DNA of 64,000 bases from Streptomyces sp. CB02923 (GCF_001905005.1 NZ_LWKZ01000012.1:301061-365060); one strand, 5' to 3'. Shown: positions 17,845 to 27,072, numbered from the stretch's first letter. Notes: generated from the sequence alone by a model not told the origin. Translations and numbers: made by a program.

Positions 17845-19680
17845 TCAGGCCGATCCTGCCCGTCCCCGCGGCGCCGGGAACGGCACCACCGCCACTGTTA
17901 CGTTGTCGTGGCCCCCACTGGCGAGAGCATGGGCGACCAGGGTCCGCGCGCTGTGCAGCGGCCGGTCGTGGGCGTCGCCCGGCAGTACCGCGGCCACCTG
18001 CTCCGCGGCCTCGGCGTAGTTCCACAGCCCGTCCGTGCACACCACCACTACACCCGGTCCGTCGGGCTTGAAGGAAGCGGTGTGCGGCTCCAGTTCGTAC
18101 GCGTCCGCGCCCAGCCAGCCCGTGATGGCGTGCGCCCGGTCGTCCGCGTACGCCTCCGCTTCCGACATCAGGTTGTTGGCGACCATCTGCGCCGCCCACG
18201 AGTCGTCCTCGGTGAGGCGGACGGCGGGTGCGCTCCGGTCGTCGGGGACCCAGTACGCCCGGCTGTCACCCACCCAGCCGATGACGAGCAGCCCGCCACC
18301 GACCACCGCGCCGACGAACGTGCAGGCCGGGGCGTTCTGCTGGCGGTACGGGTCGTGCTGCTGCGCCTGGTTGGGCGCGGCGGCCAGGGCGTTGACGGAC
18401 TTGGCGGCGGCGAGGATCGCGTCGTGCATGGCCCGCTGCGGGTGCGTGCCGCCGGGCAGGGCGGTCAGCAGCGACCGGGCCGCGGTCCCGGACGCGGCGG
18501 CGGACGCGTCGTCGGGGCGGGAGGCGGAGGAGACGCCGTCGCAGACGATGGCGAGCACGGCGGGCGAGCCGTCGGGCAGCGTGCCCTCGGCGACCGCGAA
18601 GAAGTCCTCGTTGCGGTGGTGGCGGTGTCCCCGGTCGCTGACCGCCGCCAGGCCCGCCAGTTCCCGCTCCATGTGGTCGCGTTCGCGCGGCTGGGCGTGA
18701 CCGCAGTTCTCGCAGTACCCGTCCCCGGTGACCGTTCCCGCGTGGCAGACCGCGCAGATGCGGGTGCCTTGGGCGGGGGTCTGGTGTTCGGGGGAGGGGG
18801 GTGTGGGGGGAGGGGCGGTGGTGGCGGAAGGGGGCGGCGGTTCTGCGGGGTTTGCGGGGGCCGGGCCTGTTGGTTCTACCGGGCCCGTCGGGGCGGGCTC
18901 CGGGGCAGGGCCGCGCGCGCCCCCTGGGTCGCCCGCGCCCCCGGGGCGCTCCGCCGCCTCGGCGGCGAGGTCGTAACCGACGATGCGCGGGTCCGGTGCG
19001 CCGCCGTGAGGGGCGGCGGCCTGGGTCCTGCTCATGCCCGTACCCATGCCCGTCCCCGCGCCCGTGGCCATGCCCGGACCGTGATCGTGACCGGCCGACG
19101 GCGGAACGCTCGCCTCCGCATGGGGTGCCCAAGACTGCGCGTCGGCTTGCACTCCGGCCTGCACTCCGGCTTGCACCCCGGTCTGCGTGTGGGGGGCGTG
19201 CGCCGATCCGTTCGGGTGGCCGGTGCCCGGGGCGTACGGGGAGCCGCCGGTGTGGTGGACCTCCGTACCGTACGGGGAGGGCCGGCCGTACGACGGGACC
19301 GGGCCGGGCGTGACCACCGGGCCGGGCGTGACCACCGGGCCGGGAGGCGGAACAGGCGCCGGCGCGGCCACCGGCTGGGGCGGCGGAACAGGTGCCGACG
19401 GCGGAACCTGCCCCTGAACCCCCTGAGCCCCCGGCGCCCCTCCCGCCCCCGGCATCAGGAACGAAGCGGGCAGCGCCACGGGCCCCGGCGGGGTCTCCGC
19501 TCCGGGGGCGGGATACGCCCCGCGGTCCGCCGCGTCACCCAGCGGCACGGTGGGGCGGTCACCGGACCCGCCCGGCCCGGCGGGCGCCACGACGTCGGCG
19601 CCGCAGAACCCGCAGTAGTTGTCCCCCGGTTCGAGCGGCTCACTGCAGCTCGCACACCGGAACGGCCCTGTCACACCCAT
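17845..19680 (-). CDS. PP2C-family Ser/Thr phosphatase with N-terminal zinc ribbon
   Basis: 611 residues. Cysteines at 9, 12, 23 and 26 (CASC, CGFC) form a zinc ribbon. A ~280-residue Pro/Gly/Thr-rich linker follows, with TPGPVVTPGPV and GVQAGVQAGVQA repeats. A second ribbon (ICAVCHAG, CENCGH) sits near residue 310. The PP2C domain then runs to the end, with metal-binding acidic motifs in SDRGHRHHRNEDFFA, VCDGVSS, VGWVGDSRAYW (here IGWVGDSRAY), CTDGLWNY and GGHDNVTVAVV. It should dephosphorylate Ser/Thr substrates of the adjacent PknG-like kinase. Its ATG lies one nucleotide after the kinase stop (TGACATG), so the two are tightly coupled. No membrane segment is visible. Confidence 0.92.
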   Translation of the reverse strand: MGVTGPFRCASCSEPLEPGDNYCGFCGADVVAPAGPGGSGDRPTVPLGDAADRGAYPAPGAETPPGPVALPASFLMPGAGGAPGAQGVQGQVPPSAPVPPPQPVAAPAPVPPPGPVVTPGPVVTPGPVPSYGRPSPYGTEVHHTGGSPYAPGTGHPNGSAHAPHTQTGVQAGVQAGVQADAQSWAPHAEASVPPSAGHDHGPGMATGAGTGMGTGMSRTQAAAPHGGAPDPRIVGYDLAAEAAERPGGAGDPGGARGPAPEPAPTGPVEPTGPAPANPAEPPPPSATTAPPPTPPSPEHQTPAQGTRICAVCHAGTVTGDGYCENCGHAQPRERDHMERELAGLAAVSDRGHRHHRNEDFFAVAEGTLPDGSPAVLAIVCDGVSSASRPDDASAAASGTAARSLLTALPGGTHPQRAMHDAILAAAKSVNALAAAPNQAQQHDPYRQQNAPACTFVGAVVGGGLLVIGWVGDSRAYWVPDDRSAPAVRLTEDDSWAAQMVANNLMSEAEAYADDRAHAITGWLGADAYELEPHTASFKPDGPGVVVVCTDGLWNYAEAAEQVAAVLPGDAHDRPLHSARTLVAHALASGGHDNVTVAVVPFPAPRGRAGSA

Positions 19681-19681
19681 G

Positions 19682-22600
19682 TCACACCCACGTCCTGGGG
19701 CGGAAGCGGTTGGCCCGTTCCACCAGCTCGATCCTTTCCTCGCCGCGCTGCGCCAGCCGGGCGAGCAGTCTGAACGACCGCTCCAGACCGAACCGCAGGC
19801 CGCGTTCGTCCAGTGCGCTGCCGAGCAGACCGGGCCGGGCGGCGGTGCCGCCGGAACCGGGACTCAGGGCCCCGGACGGCAATGTACGCCCCCGCTGCTC
19901 GGCACCGCGGCTACCGGAGAGTACCCAGTCGAGGGCGCAGCCCAGCACTTCGGTCGTGAGCTGTTCGCGGCGTTCCGCGTCCAGCCCGGAGTCCGCCAGC
20001 TGTCCGACCTGCCCGGCTGCCGCCCGCAGGTCGTCCAGCAGCGCGTCGTGGGCGGGCCGTTGCCGCAGCCGGGCCCGGATCGCCGCGATACGCGCCGCAG
20101 TGTAGTGAATGGAGGATTCCGGTACGGATTCCAGGGCGGCCACCGCTCCGGTCCGGTCACCGTCCGCCAGCCGCACCCGGGCCAGCCCGAACGCCGCGCT
20201 GACGTAACTGTGGTCGGCGGCCCACACCAGCCGGTAGTACTCGGCCGCGTTGTCCAGCTGCCCCAGCACCTCGGCGCAGACGGCGAGCGCCAGCTTCGGC
20301 GCGGACTCGCCGGGGAAGGCGTCGTACATCGCGTCGAACGACAGGGCCGCCGTCTCGCGGTCCCCGTTCGTCAACGCCACCAGGCCGCGGTACCAGACCA
20401 CCCGCCAGTCCTCGGCCCAGCCCTGGCCCGGCTCGGTCTCGATGCCGCGCAGTTCGTGCAGGGCCGCCGCGCCGTCACCCCTCTCCAACTGGGCCCGCAG
20501 CTTGCGCAGCCGGGTTTCTATCGTGTCGGCGGGCGCCGCGCGCAACGCGCTGACCAGCTCCGCGGGTGCGGCGGCCAGCAGACCGGCCAGGAAACCCGCG
20601 TTCGGGTCGGCGGGGTCGACGCGCGGTACGGGCAGGGCGAGTACGGCGAGCCCGGTGTCGAGGGGGCGGAGCGCGGGTGCGCCGGGGGGCCCGCCGGCCG
20701 CCACGGCTGCCGCTCCGGCTCCGGTGGCAGCCGGGGTTACGGTCCCGGCTGCGGCTCCCGCGCCGCCGGTCATCGTCTGCGGGCCGGTGGCCGATGTCAC
20801 CTCGTAGGCGACCTGAGCGGGAACGGCGACACCGCTCCCTCCGACCCCACCGCTCCCTCCGATCCCGCCGGGCGCGCCGACCCCGGTGGCCGGACCGACC
20901 ACCGCGTTCCCCGCGCCCCGCCCTGCCCGCCTCGCCTTCCCTTCCCGCCCTGCTCGCCCCTTCCGTTCCGTCCGGGTCCGCCCGGCCGCCACCGCGCGGG
21001 CGCCCAGCAGGGACGTGTCCCCCTCCGCAGGCGCCACCACGTCCGTGTCCACGACACGCAGCTCCGGCCCGAACAGCGTGGACAGCGCGGGCCGCTGTTC
21101 CCCCGTACGGAGCGCCATGACTTCCCGCAGCACGCCCGTCAGCTGCTCGGCCATCTCCTCCGCCGACGAGAAACGCCGGGCCGGGTCGGGGTCGGTGGCG
21201 CGTACCAGCAGGCGGTAGAAGGACTCGTACGCACGGAAGACCTCGATGTTGTCGGGGTCGGGCAGCGAGTCCGCGAAGATGTTCGTATAGCCCTGGAAGT
21301 CGAAGGTGAGCACGGCGAGGGTGCGGGCGACCGTGTAGAGGTCGGAGGCGACGGACGGGCCCGCCACGGCGACCTCGGGCGCCTGGTAGCCGACCGTGCC
21401 GTAGATCGCGCTCTCGTCGTCGTCCATCCGGCGGACCGCGCCCATGTCGATCAGCTTGAGCTGGTCGTGCTGCTGGATGGCGTTGTCCACCTTGAAGTCG
21501 CAGTACAGGAGGTTGCGGCTGTGGAGGTGGCCGAGCGCCTCCAGGGCCTCGATGCCGTACGCGCACGCCTGCTCGACCGGCAGCGGGTCACGGCGCCCGT
21601 TCGCCGTACGCCGCTCGTTGGCGATGTCCTTGAGGGACTTGCCGCCGACGTACTCCATGACGATGTAGCCGTCCAGGCTGCCGGTCGCACGGTCCAGGTG
21701 CTCGACGAAGTTGTAGATGCGGACGATGTTGGAGTGTTCGATCTCGGCGAGGAAGCGGCGCTCGGAAGCGGCCACGGCGAGGGCTTCCTCGTCGCCGGTG
21801 TCCAGCAGGCCCTTGAGCACCACCCAGCGGTCGGAGACCGCACGGTCGATCGCCAGGTAGATCCAGCCCAGGCCGCCGTGCGCCAGGCAGCCGACGACCT
21901 CGTAGCTGCCGTGCACCACATCGCCGGGGCGCAGCTTGGGCACAAAGCTGTACGGGTGGCCGCACTTGGTGCAGAAACCTTCCGTACGGCCCGTGCGGTC
22001 GCCGCGCGCCCGGCCCACCGGGGCGCCGCAGTCGCCACGGCTGCAGAACCGCTTGCGCTCGGGGACCTCCGGGTTCTCCAGCACGGCCGTACGCGGGTCG
22101 GGGCGCGGCACCTCCGGCACCGACACCAGCCCCGCGCCCAGCCGGCCGCGGGACGGTCCGGAGCCGGTGCCGCGGCCGGCACTGCGCACCGACACCGACA
22201 TCGAACGCGTCGAGGAGCCCGGCACGGAACGGGAGAGCCGGCCGGAGACGGAGCGCCGCGACGTCCGGGAACCGGAGGAGGAGGTACGCCCGCCCGCGGA
22301 CGTCACGGAAGCGGAACCACGGCCTCCCGCCGAACCGGAGCCCGCCGCCCCTTCCAAGCCGACGGAGCCTCCGGAGCCCCCAGAGCCCCCGGAGCCCCCA
22401 GAGCCCCCGGAGCCCCCAGAACCGCCGGAGCCCGCCGAACCTCCAGAGCCCCCAGAACCCGCCGAGCCCGCCGAACCCCCAGAACCTGCCAAACCCACCG
22501 AACCAGCCCCATACCCAGCACCCTCAGCCCCAGCCATCCCAGCCACCCCACCCCCAAGAGCCCCTCCACCCCCACCCCTCCGCGCCGCAGTAACCCCCGT

Positions 22601-22747
22601 GGGCGGCGAACCGACCATCCCCTCCGGCGACACGACCGGTGCCAGTCCGCACGTGTCGCAGTACAGTTCGCCGCCGCCCACGTCCTCGTACGTCCCCGGG
22701 CACTCGCGCCGTTGGCAGGCGACGCCGCCGGTCCGCTCCTCGCTCAT
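19682..22747 (-). CDS. pknG: PknG-like Ser/Thr protein kinase
   Basis: 1021 residues. It starts with a zinc ribbon (CQRREC, CDTCG), then a long Gly-Ser-rich linker (GSGGSGGSGG type), then a rubredoxin-like pair (CSRGDCG, CTKCGH) just before the kinase, as in mycobacterial PknG. The kinase domain (about residues 275-560) has the Gly-rich loop LAHGGLGWIYLA, the VVLKG lysine, catalytic YCDFKVDN (about residue 415; no Arg before the Asp, as in PknG) and IDMGAVRR in place of DFG. The C-terminal ~320 residues form a TPR-like region (EYYRLVWAADHSYVSAAFGLARVRL). M. tuberculosis PknG controls glutamate metabolism through GarA and is activated via GlnX/GlnH, whose homologues are upstream here. The ATG at 22747 has AGGGGGA upstream and lies 8 nt after the previous stop. 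Confidence 0.92.
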   Translation of the reverse strand: MSEERTGGVACQRRECPGTYEDVGGGELYCDTCGLAPVVSPEGMVGSPPTGVTAARRGGGGGALGGGVAGMAGAEGAGYGAGSVGLAGSGGSAGSAGSGGSGGSAGSGGSGGSGGSGGSGGSGGSGGSVGLEGAAGSGSAGGRGSASVTSAGGRTSSSGSRTSRRSVSGRLSRSVPGSSTRSMSVSVRSAGRGTGSGPSRGRLGAGLVSVPEVPRPDPRTAVLENPEVPERKRFCSRGDCGAPVGRARGDRTGRTEGFCTKCGHPYSFVPKLRPGDVVHGSYEVVGCLAHGGLGWIYLAIDRAVSDRWVVLKGLLDTGDEEALAVAASERRFLAEIEHSNIVRIYNFVEHLDRATGSLDGYIVMEYVGGKSLKDIANERRTANGRRDPLPVEQACAYGIEALEALGHLHSRNLLYCDFKVDNAIQQHDQLKLIDMGAVRRMDDDESAIYGTVGYQAPEVAVAGPSVASDLYTVARTLAVLTFDFQGYTNIFADSLPDPDNIEVFRAYESFYRLLVRATDPDPARRFSSAEEMAEQLTGVLREVMALRTGEQRPALSTLFGPELRVVDTDVVAPAEGDTSLLGARAVAAGRTRTERKGRAGREGKARRAGRGAGNAVVGPATGVGAPGGIGGSGGVGGSGVAVPAQVAYEVTSATGPQTMTGGAGAAAGTVTPAATGAGAAAVAAGGPPGAPALRPLDTGLAVLALPVPRVDPADPNAGFLAGLLAAAPAELVSALRAAPADTIETRLRKLRAQLERGDGAAALHELRGIETEPGQGWAEDWRVVWYRGLVALTNGDRETAALSFDAMYDAFPGESAPKLALAVCAEVLGQLDNAAEYYRLVWAADHSYVSAAFGLARVRLADGDRTGAVAALESVPESSIHYTAARIAAIRARLRQRPAHDALLDDLRAAAGQVGQLADSGLDAERREQLTTEVLGCALDWVLSGSRGAEQRGRTLPSGALSPGSGGTAARPGLLGSALDERGLRFGLERSFRLLARLAQRGEERIELVERANRFRPRTWV

Positions 22748-22755
22748 GTTTCCCC

Positions 22756-24093
22756 CTATGGTCCGTCCGCCGGCCCGCGGTCCGGCCCTTGTGGCGACAG
22801 GCCCTCGGCCACGGCCTGCTGGTAGCGCAGTACGGCCTGCCCGGCCACCCGCAGATCGCACGGCGCGCTCCACAGCATCCGCCGCGCGGCGTCGTAGCGC
22901 TCGGTCAGCAGCGGGTCCTCGGCCAGGCCGTGCCGTGCGGCCTTCGCCTTGTACGCGTCCAGGCGGCCGCGCAGCTCGGCCCGTACCGCCAGGGGGGCCG
23001 TGACCGCCGTCAACGATTCGCGGGCGCGGTGCAGTTCGTCGTCGGCGCGCTCCTCCAGTGTGTCGAGGAGGGGGGAGAGGCGGTGCCACTGGGCGTGCCG
23101 GCGGTACTCGGCGGCGGTGGACAGCTGTTCGTGCAGCGCCGTGGACGGGCCGCTGACGGCGGGCACCTCGGATGCGGCGATCTTCGCGAGCACCTCGCCG
23201 CGCGCCTGCCGGGCCTCGGTGAGCGTACGGTCCGCCCGGGAGATCACGTCGCGCAGCTGCATCAGGCGGCGTTCGGCGTCCTGCCGTACGTCCAGCACCG
23301 CTTCGATCTCCCGCCGCGCGTCCTCCAGGGCGCGCGCCGCGCGGTCGTAGCGGACGGTGTCCGGGCGGCCGCCGCCGGGTGCGGCGCTGCGGTCGGCATG
23401 CGGGGCCCAGAAGGCCAGCGGGTCGGACACCACCTGGGCGCGCAGCTGCGTCAGCTCGTACGTGATGCGCTCAAGGTCGTCGCCGGCCGGGTGTTCCCCC
23501 GGGCGTACGCCGACCGATCGCGCCAGGGACAGTGTGCGGCGCAGTTCGGCGGCGAGCAGGTCTATCCGCGCGGGCAGCGTGGACCACACGGCGTCGGCGG
23601 AGACGATCACGTCGAGGGCCGTCGCGTACAGGCCGTTCATCCGCTCGACCAGCTCGTCCAGGGTGAACTGCTCGCTGAGCCGGGCGGGGCCGCCGCCGGG
23701 CTGCGGCGCGCCGCCGACGGTGGCCGCGCCGGGGACGGTGGCGCGGCTGCCGCGGAGCAGCTCGGTCAGTTCGGCGAGGTCGTCGGGGGACGGCCAGCGG
23801 CGCCGGGCGCGCAGCTCGCGGGCGGTGGTGAGCGCTTTCGTGTACGCGTCGAAGTGCGCCCACAGGACGGTGATGGACTGTTCGGTGGCGGCCCAGCGGT
23901 CCTTGGTGATGCCGGTGAGCCCGGCGCCCTCCAGGAGACGGCGGCCCGCGTGGTCCTGCAGGGCGAGCAGCGAGGTTTCGATCGCCTCGTACTCGGCAGC
24001 GAGCCGGCCCAGGGCGCGGTCCACCTCCTCCCGGCTCATCACCGGGTCGTGGGACTTCCCCGGGGAACCGGGGAAGGGTCCAGGGGCCCCCAT
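22756..24093 (-). CDS. Helical (coiled-coil) protein of the pknG operon
   Basis: 445 residues, family not recognised. Almost the whole protein is predicted helical: REEVDRALGRLAAEYEAIETSLLALQDHAGRRLLEG, repeated Leu-heptad stretches such as RALEDARREIEAVLDVRQDAERRLMQLRDVI, and ADDELHRARESLTAV. It has a conserved-looking GITKDRWAATEQSITVLWAHFDAY segment. No signal peptide, membrane helix or zinc ribbon was found. The short distance to pknG (8 nt) and the PknG-sensor genes upstream suggest a structural partner linking sensor and kinase, which is inference. GGAGAGG is 6 nt before the ATG at 24093; a downstream in-frame ATG (MSREEVD) is possible. Confidence 0.8.
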   Translation of the reverse strand: MGAPGPFPGSPGKSHDPVMSREEVDRALGRLAAEYEAIETSLLALQDHAGRRLLEGAGLTGITKDRWAATEQSITVLWAHFDAYTKALTTARELRARRRWPSPDDLAELTELLRGSRATVPGAATVGGAPQPGGGPARLSEQFTLDELVERMNGLYATALDVIVSADAVWSTLPARIDLLAAELRRTLSLARSVGVRPGEHPAGDDLERITYELTQLRAQVVSDPLAFWAPHADRSAAPGGGRPDTVRYDRAARALEDARREIEAVLDVRQDAERRLMQLRDVISRADRTLTEARQARGEVLAKIAASEVPAVSGPSTALHEQLSTAAEYRRHAQWHRLSPLLDTLEERADDELHRARESLTAVTAPLAVRAELRGRLDAYKAKAARHGLAEDPLLTERYDAARRMLWSAPCDLRVAGQAVLRYQQAVAEGLSPQGPDRGPADGP

Positions 24094-24171
24094 CGATCAC
24101 CTCTCCAAAGTGCGTGTGGTGCGCGGCGGCCAGTAACGGTCACCGCGGCTGTCGCATACGGCGGCACGGGG

Positions 24172-24249
24172 CACGGCACCTCCGCACGGCGTCTCCGCAC
24201 GGCGTCTCCGCACGGCGTCTCCGCACGGCACCTCCGCGCGGCGTCTCCG
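24172..24249. repeat. Tandem repeat, 6 x 13 bp
   Basis: Units start at 24172, 24185, 24198, 24211, 24224 and 24237. The consensus is CACGGCGTCTCCG, with variants CACGGCACCTCCG and CGCGGCGTCTCCG. Because 13 is not a multiple of three, it is unlikely to be coding. Confidence 0.88.
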
Positions 24250-24337
24250 CGCGGTGGCGGCGCGTGGTGGCGGCGCCCTGCGCAGCCGTGGCCGCGCCTA
24301 CCCGCCGACACAGCTCGCCCTCCTGCCTCTCCTACGG

Positions 24338-24449
24338 CCTCCTCCCCCTTCCCTTACCTTCCTTCCCTTCCTTCCTCCCCTTTCCTCTCTCCCATCCCTC
24401 CCCTCCTGTCCCTCCCCTCCCGTCCCTCCCCTCCCGTCTCCTCTTCTCC
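24338..24449. repeat. Polypyrimidine/polypurine tract
   Basis: About 112 nt on the plus strand contain only about five purines. The second half repeats a 14-bp unit (GTCCCTCCCCTCCC and close variants). Such tracts can form triplex (H-DNA) structures. On the minus strand, the operon's RNA would be almost all purine here. Confidence 0.85.
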
Positions 24450-24580
24450 GGCCCCGCGGCCGGACGGCTCTCCTTCCATGGTGACGCGGCCGACGGGCGT
24501 ACGCCGGTCCACGGCGGGCCGTCCGGACCCGCCACCACGCGCCGCCCGGTGTGCGGCGCCGCGCCCGGCCCCCGCACGGC

Positions 24581-25570
24581 TCAGTCGCTGTACTGGGGCT
24601 CGGGCGCCTTGGTTATGCCTGGCAGGTCCGCCTTCAGCCACTTCTCGTAGGCGGCCATCCAGCGGCTCTTGCCGCCGCCGTCGCGGTAGTCCTCCAGCAC
24701 CTTGTTGACCCGCCGCACCAGGTCGGTGTCGGCGCGGTTGACCGCGACCCCGTACGGCTCGTCGGTGAACGGCTTCCCCTTCAGCTGCACCGTCGGGTCC
24801 TGCGCGGCCTGCGCCGCGGCCAGCGCGTTGTCCGTCACCACGGCGTCGGCCTCGCCGAGCTGGAGGCGCACCAGGCAGTCGAGCTGGTTCGGTACGGTCA
24901 CGACCTCGGCGCCGTGCCGCTCCTCGGCGAGCCGGGCCTCTCCGGTGGAGCCGGCCGCCGTACAGACGCGCTTGCCTTTCAGCGAGTCGTCGAAGGCCGT
25001 GATCGTCGAGTTCTTGGGCGCGAGGACCTGCTGTCCGCCCTGGAAGTAGGCGGTCGAGAAGGCGACCTGCCGTTTGCGGGCGCAGTTGATGGTCATGGTC
25101 CGTACGACCAGGTCGACGGTGCGCTCCTGGAGGGCGGGGATGCGCTGGTTGGTGGGGATCGCCCGGAACGTGATCTTCGGGTCGGCGCCGAGGATGTCCT
25201 CGGCGATGGCCCGCACCAGGTCGATGTCGAAGCCCACCAGGTCACCGGTGGCCGGATTGCGGTAGCCCCAGCGGTACGTGTTCTGGTCGACGCCGACGAT
25301 CAGCCGCCCCCGGGCCTTGATCCGGTCCACCGCGGGGCCGCCGTCCGGAGAAGGCCGCAGGCTCGCGGCGGCGTTGGCGGGGGTGCAGTCCGCCGCCGTG
25401 GCGTCGGCACGCGCGGTGCCCGTCCCGTAGGGCAGGGGGCGGGGCGCCGGGCTGCCGCCGCCGAGCACCGGGACGAGGACGGCGGCCGTCGCCGCCATCA
25501 CGCACACTCCGGCCGCCACCGGAGCCAGTACGGCCCGCAGGTTCCGCCAGCCCTTCGCGCGCATCGTCAT
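24581..25570 (-). CDS. GlnH-like extracytoplasmic amino-acid binding protein
   Basis: About 329 residues. An N-terminal hydrophobic export or anchor segment (LRAVLAPVAAGVCVMAATAAVLVPVLGG) is followed by a family 3 solute-binding domain: RGRLIVGVDQNTYRWGYRNP, LVGFDIDLVRAIAEDIL, ERTVDLVVRTMTINCARKRQVAFSTAYF, LKGKRVCTAAGSTGEARL, and DEPYGVAVNRADTDLVRRVNKVLEDY. It fits glutamate/aspartate/glutamine binders. There is no neighbouring ABC permease or ATPase; as in mycobacterial glnH it probably delivers a ligand signal to the GlnX-type membrane protein. GTG 25594 and ATG 25591 overlap the upstream stop; ATG 25570 is preferred for the GGTGAGGG site 4 nt upstream. Confidence 0.88.
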   Translation of the reverse strand: MTMRAKGWRNLRAVLAPVAAGVCVMAATAAVLVPVLGGGSPAPRPLPYGTGTARADATAADCTPANAAASLRPSPDGGPAVDRIKARGRLIVGVDQNTYRWGYRNPATGDLVGFDIDLVRAIAEDILGADPKITFRAIPTNQRIPALQERTVDLVVRTMTINCARKRQVAFSTAYFQGGQQVLAPKNSTITAFDDSLKGKRVCTAAGSTGEARLAEERHGAEVVTVPNQLDCLVRLQLGEADAVVTDNALAAAQAAQDPTVQLKGKPFTDEPYGVAVNRADTDLVRRVNKVLEDYRDGGGKSRWMAAYEKWLKADLPGITKAPEPQYSD

Positions 25571-25590
25571 GTCGCCCTCACCAGGCCTCA

Positions 25591-27072
25591 TCACCGGTAC
25601 TCCGAAAGCCTGCGCCCGATGCCCAGCACCGCGCCCGCCGCCCCCAGGACGGCCAGCACCACGGCACCGGTCACCAGCCCGACCAGGGCCCCGCGCCCGT
25701 CGGCGGCGGCCCGCCGGAACTGCTGCTGCTCATGGGTCAGGGCCTCGGCCAGCCTGCTGTCCACCCGGTCGAAGGACTGGCCGGTCGCCGCCTCGCCGCC
25801 GATGACCTTGGCCAGCGCCCGGTCGTAGTCGCCCTGGTCGTCGGCGGCGCGGGCCTCGGCGTGGCGCTCCTGCCACTGCCGTACGGTCTCGACCGCCTCC
25901 CGGACGGGCCGCCGGCCGGTGTCGTCGTCCGCGAGCGCCAGGGCCGCGCCCAGTCTGCTGTCCGCCGCGGCGGCTCCGGCATGGCCCGCGCCCGCCAGGT
26001 CCTGCATGCCGGAGCGGTAGCCGACCTCGTAGAAGTCCTGCTGGTCCTTGGTCACCACGGCGCCGCGCGCGACCAGCGTCAGGTTCTCGTCGCCGCGGGC
26101 CTGGAGGGCGTCGATACGGGCCTCGTTGAGCACCTTCAGCGACCTGGCACCGTTCTCGTACGAGGTGGTCAGGCCCGCGCGGGCCACGGTGTGGCCGGCC
26201 ACCAGCCACAGCAGGACGACGGCCGAGGCGGTCGTGGCGGCCAGCAGGCCGTAGTTGAACACGCGGTTCGTCCTGCGGTGGTTGCGGCGCTGGGCCCAGG
26301 CGAGGGCACCGAGCGCCAGCACCCCGGCGCCGAGCGCGAGCCAGGGCCACGCCTTCGCGGAGTCGTAGTCCTCGCCGAGGCGCGCCGTCTCGGTCACGTA
26401 CAACCCGCGGGCTGCCGGGAGGAGTTCGTCGCGCATCTGCGCGTTGGCGTAGCGCAGGTAGGCGCCGCCGAGGGGGAGGCCCTGCCGGTTGTTGGTGCGG
26501 GCCGTCTCGATCAGGCCCGTGTACCGGGGGAGGAGGCTGTTGAGCTTGCCTATCTGGCGGGCGGCGGTGTCCGAACCGCTGGTGTTGGACGAGGCCTTGG
26601 CCAGCAGCCGGGCGGCCGTCGCGATGTCGGCCTCGTACCGGTCGCGGGTGGCCTGGGTCTCCTTGCCGCCGGCCAGGAAACCGGCGGCGGCGGTGGTGTC
26701 GGCGTCGGCGAGCGAGCGGTAGATGTCCGCGGCGTCCGCGGTCAGGGGCTGGCTGCGCTCCACGACGTCCCGAGCGGCGGCGGACCTGTCGGCGACCTGC
26801 AAGGCCGTGGCGGCGCCGAACACCAGGACCAGGAAGGCCAGTACGGCGCCGATGATGCGCAGCCGGCCGGGCTCGGTCGTGGCTGCCGCCCGCAGCTGGT
26901 CCACTCCGTCGGCCCACGCCGTACGCCGCCGGGCGGCGGGGGCGGAGCCCGTACCGGCGAGGGAGCCCGCACCGGCCGCGGCGCCGGTGCCCGCGGAGGT
27001 GGCGGGGGCGGACCCGGCGGCGGCGCCGGACGGCGACGGCGGCGGCGCAGTGCCGGTCTGCGGGTTGGACAC
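25591..27072 (-). CDS. GlnX-like membrane sensor protein
   Basis: 493 residues. A Pro/Ala/Gly-rich cytoplasmic N-terminus (~60 residues) is followed by a membrane helix (IGAVLAFLVLVFGAATAL), an extracytoplasmic helical domain (DIYRSLADADTTAAAGFLAGG, LLPRYTGLIETARTNNRQGLPLGGAYLRYA), two close membrane helices (LALGAGVLALGALAWA, AATTASAVVLLWLVAG), a second extracytoplasmic helical domain and a C-terminal helix (LVGLVTGAVVLAVLGAAGAVLGIGRRL). The layout resembles mycobacterial GlnX, which with GlnH signals external amino acids to PknG. The helical sensor halves look duplicated. The GTG at 27072 is preceded by GGGGGAGG. It is the first gene of the seven-gene operon and its stop overlaps the GlnH-like start. 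Confidence 0.85.
   Translation of the reverse strand: MSNPQTGTAPPPSPSGAAAGSAPATSAGTGAAAGAGSLAGTGSAPAARRRTAWADGVDQLRAAATTEPGRLRIIGAVLAFLVLVFGAATALQVADRSAAARDVVERSQPLTADAADIYRSLADADTTAAAGFLAGGKETQATRDRYEADIATAARLLAKASSNTSGSDTAARQIGKLNSLLPRYTGLIETARTNNRQGLPLGGAYLRYANAQMRDELLPAARGLYVTETARLGEDYDSAKAWPWLALGAGVLALGALAWAQRRNHRRTNRVFNYGLLAATTASAVVLLWLVAGHTVARAGLTTSYENGARSLKVLNEARIDALQARGDENLTLVARGAVVTKDQQDFYEVGYRSGMQDLAGAGHAGAAAADSRLGAALALADDDTGRRPVREAVETVRQWQERHAEARAADDQGDYDRALAKVIGGEAATGQSFDRVDSRLAEALTHEQQQFRRAAADGRGALVGLVTGAVVLAVLGAAGAVLGIGRRLSEYR

Larger units (their letters stand above)
24094..24580 (-). other. Gap with 13-bp repeats and polypurine tract
   Basis: The 487-nt gap between the GlnH-like gene and the helical-protein gene carries no gene. 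It holds a 6 x 13-bp tandem repeat and a ~112-nt strand-biased polypyrimidine tract (purine on the transcribed RNA). Such RNA would contain many GGAGGG-like sequences. A secondary promoter for the kinase part could lie here. Confidence 0.55.

Noticed and set aside
22748..23089. N-terminal extension of the PknG-like kinase
   Set aside because: It would overlap the upstream gene by more than 300 nt and has no conserved features; ATG 22747 has a strong ribosome site.
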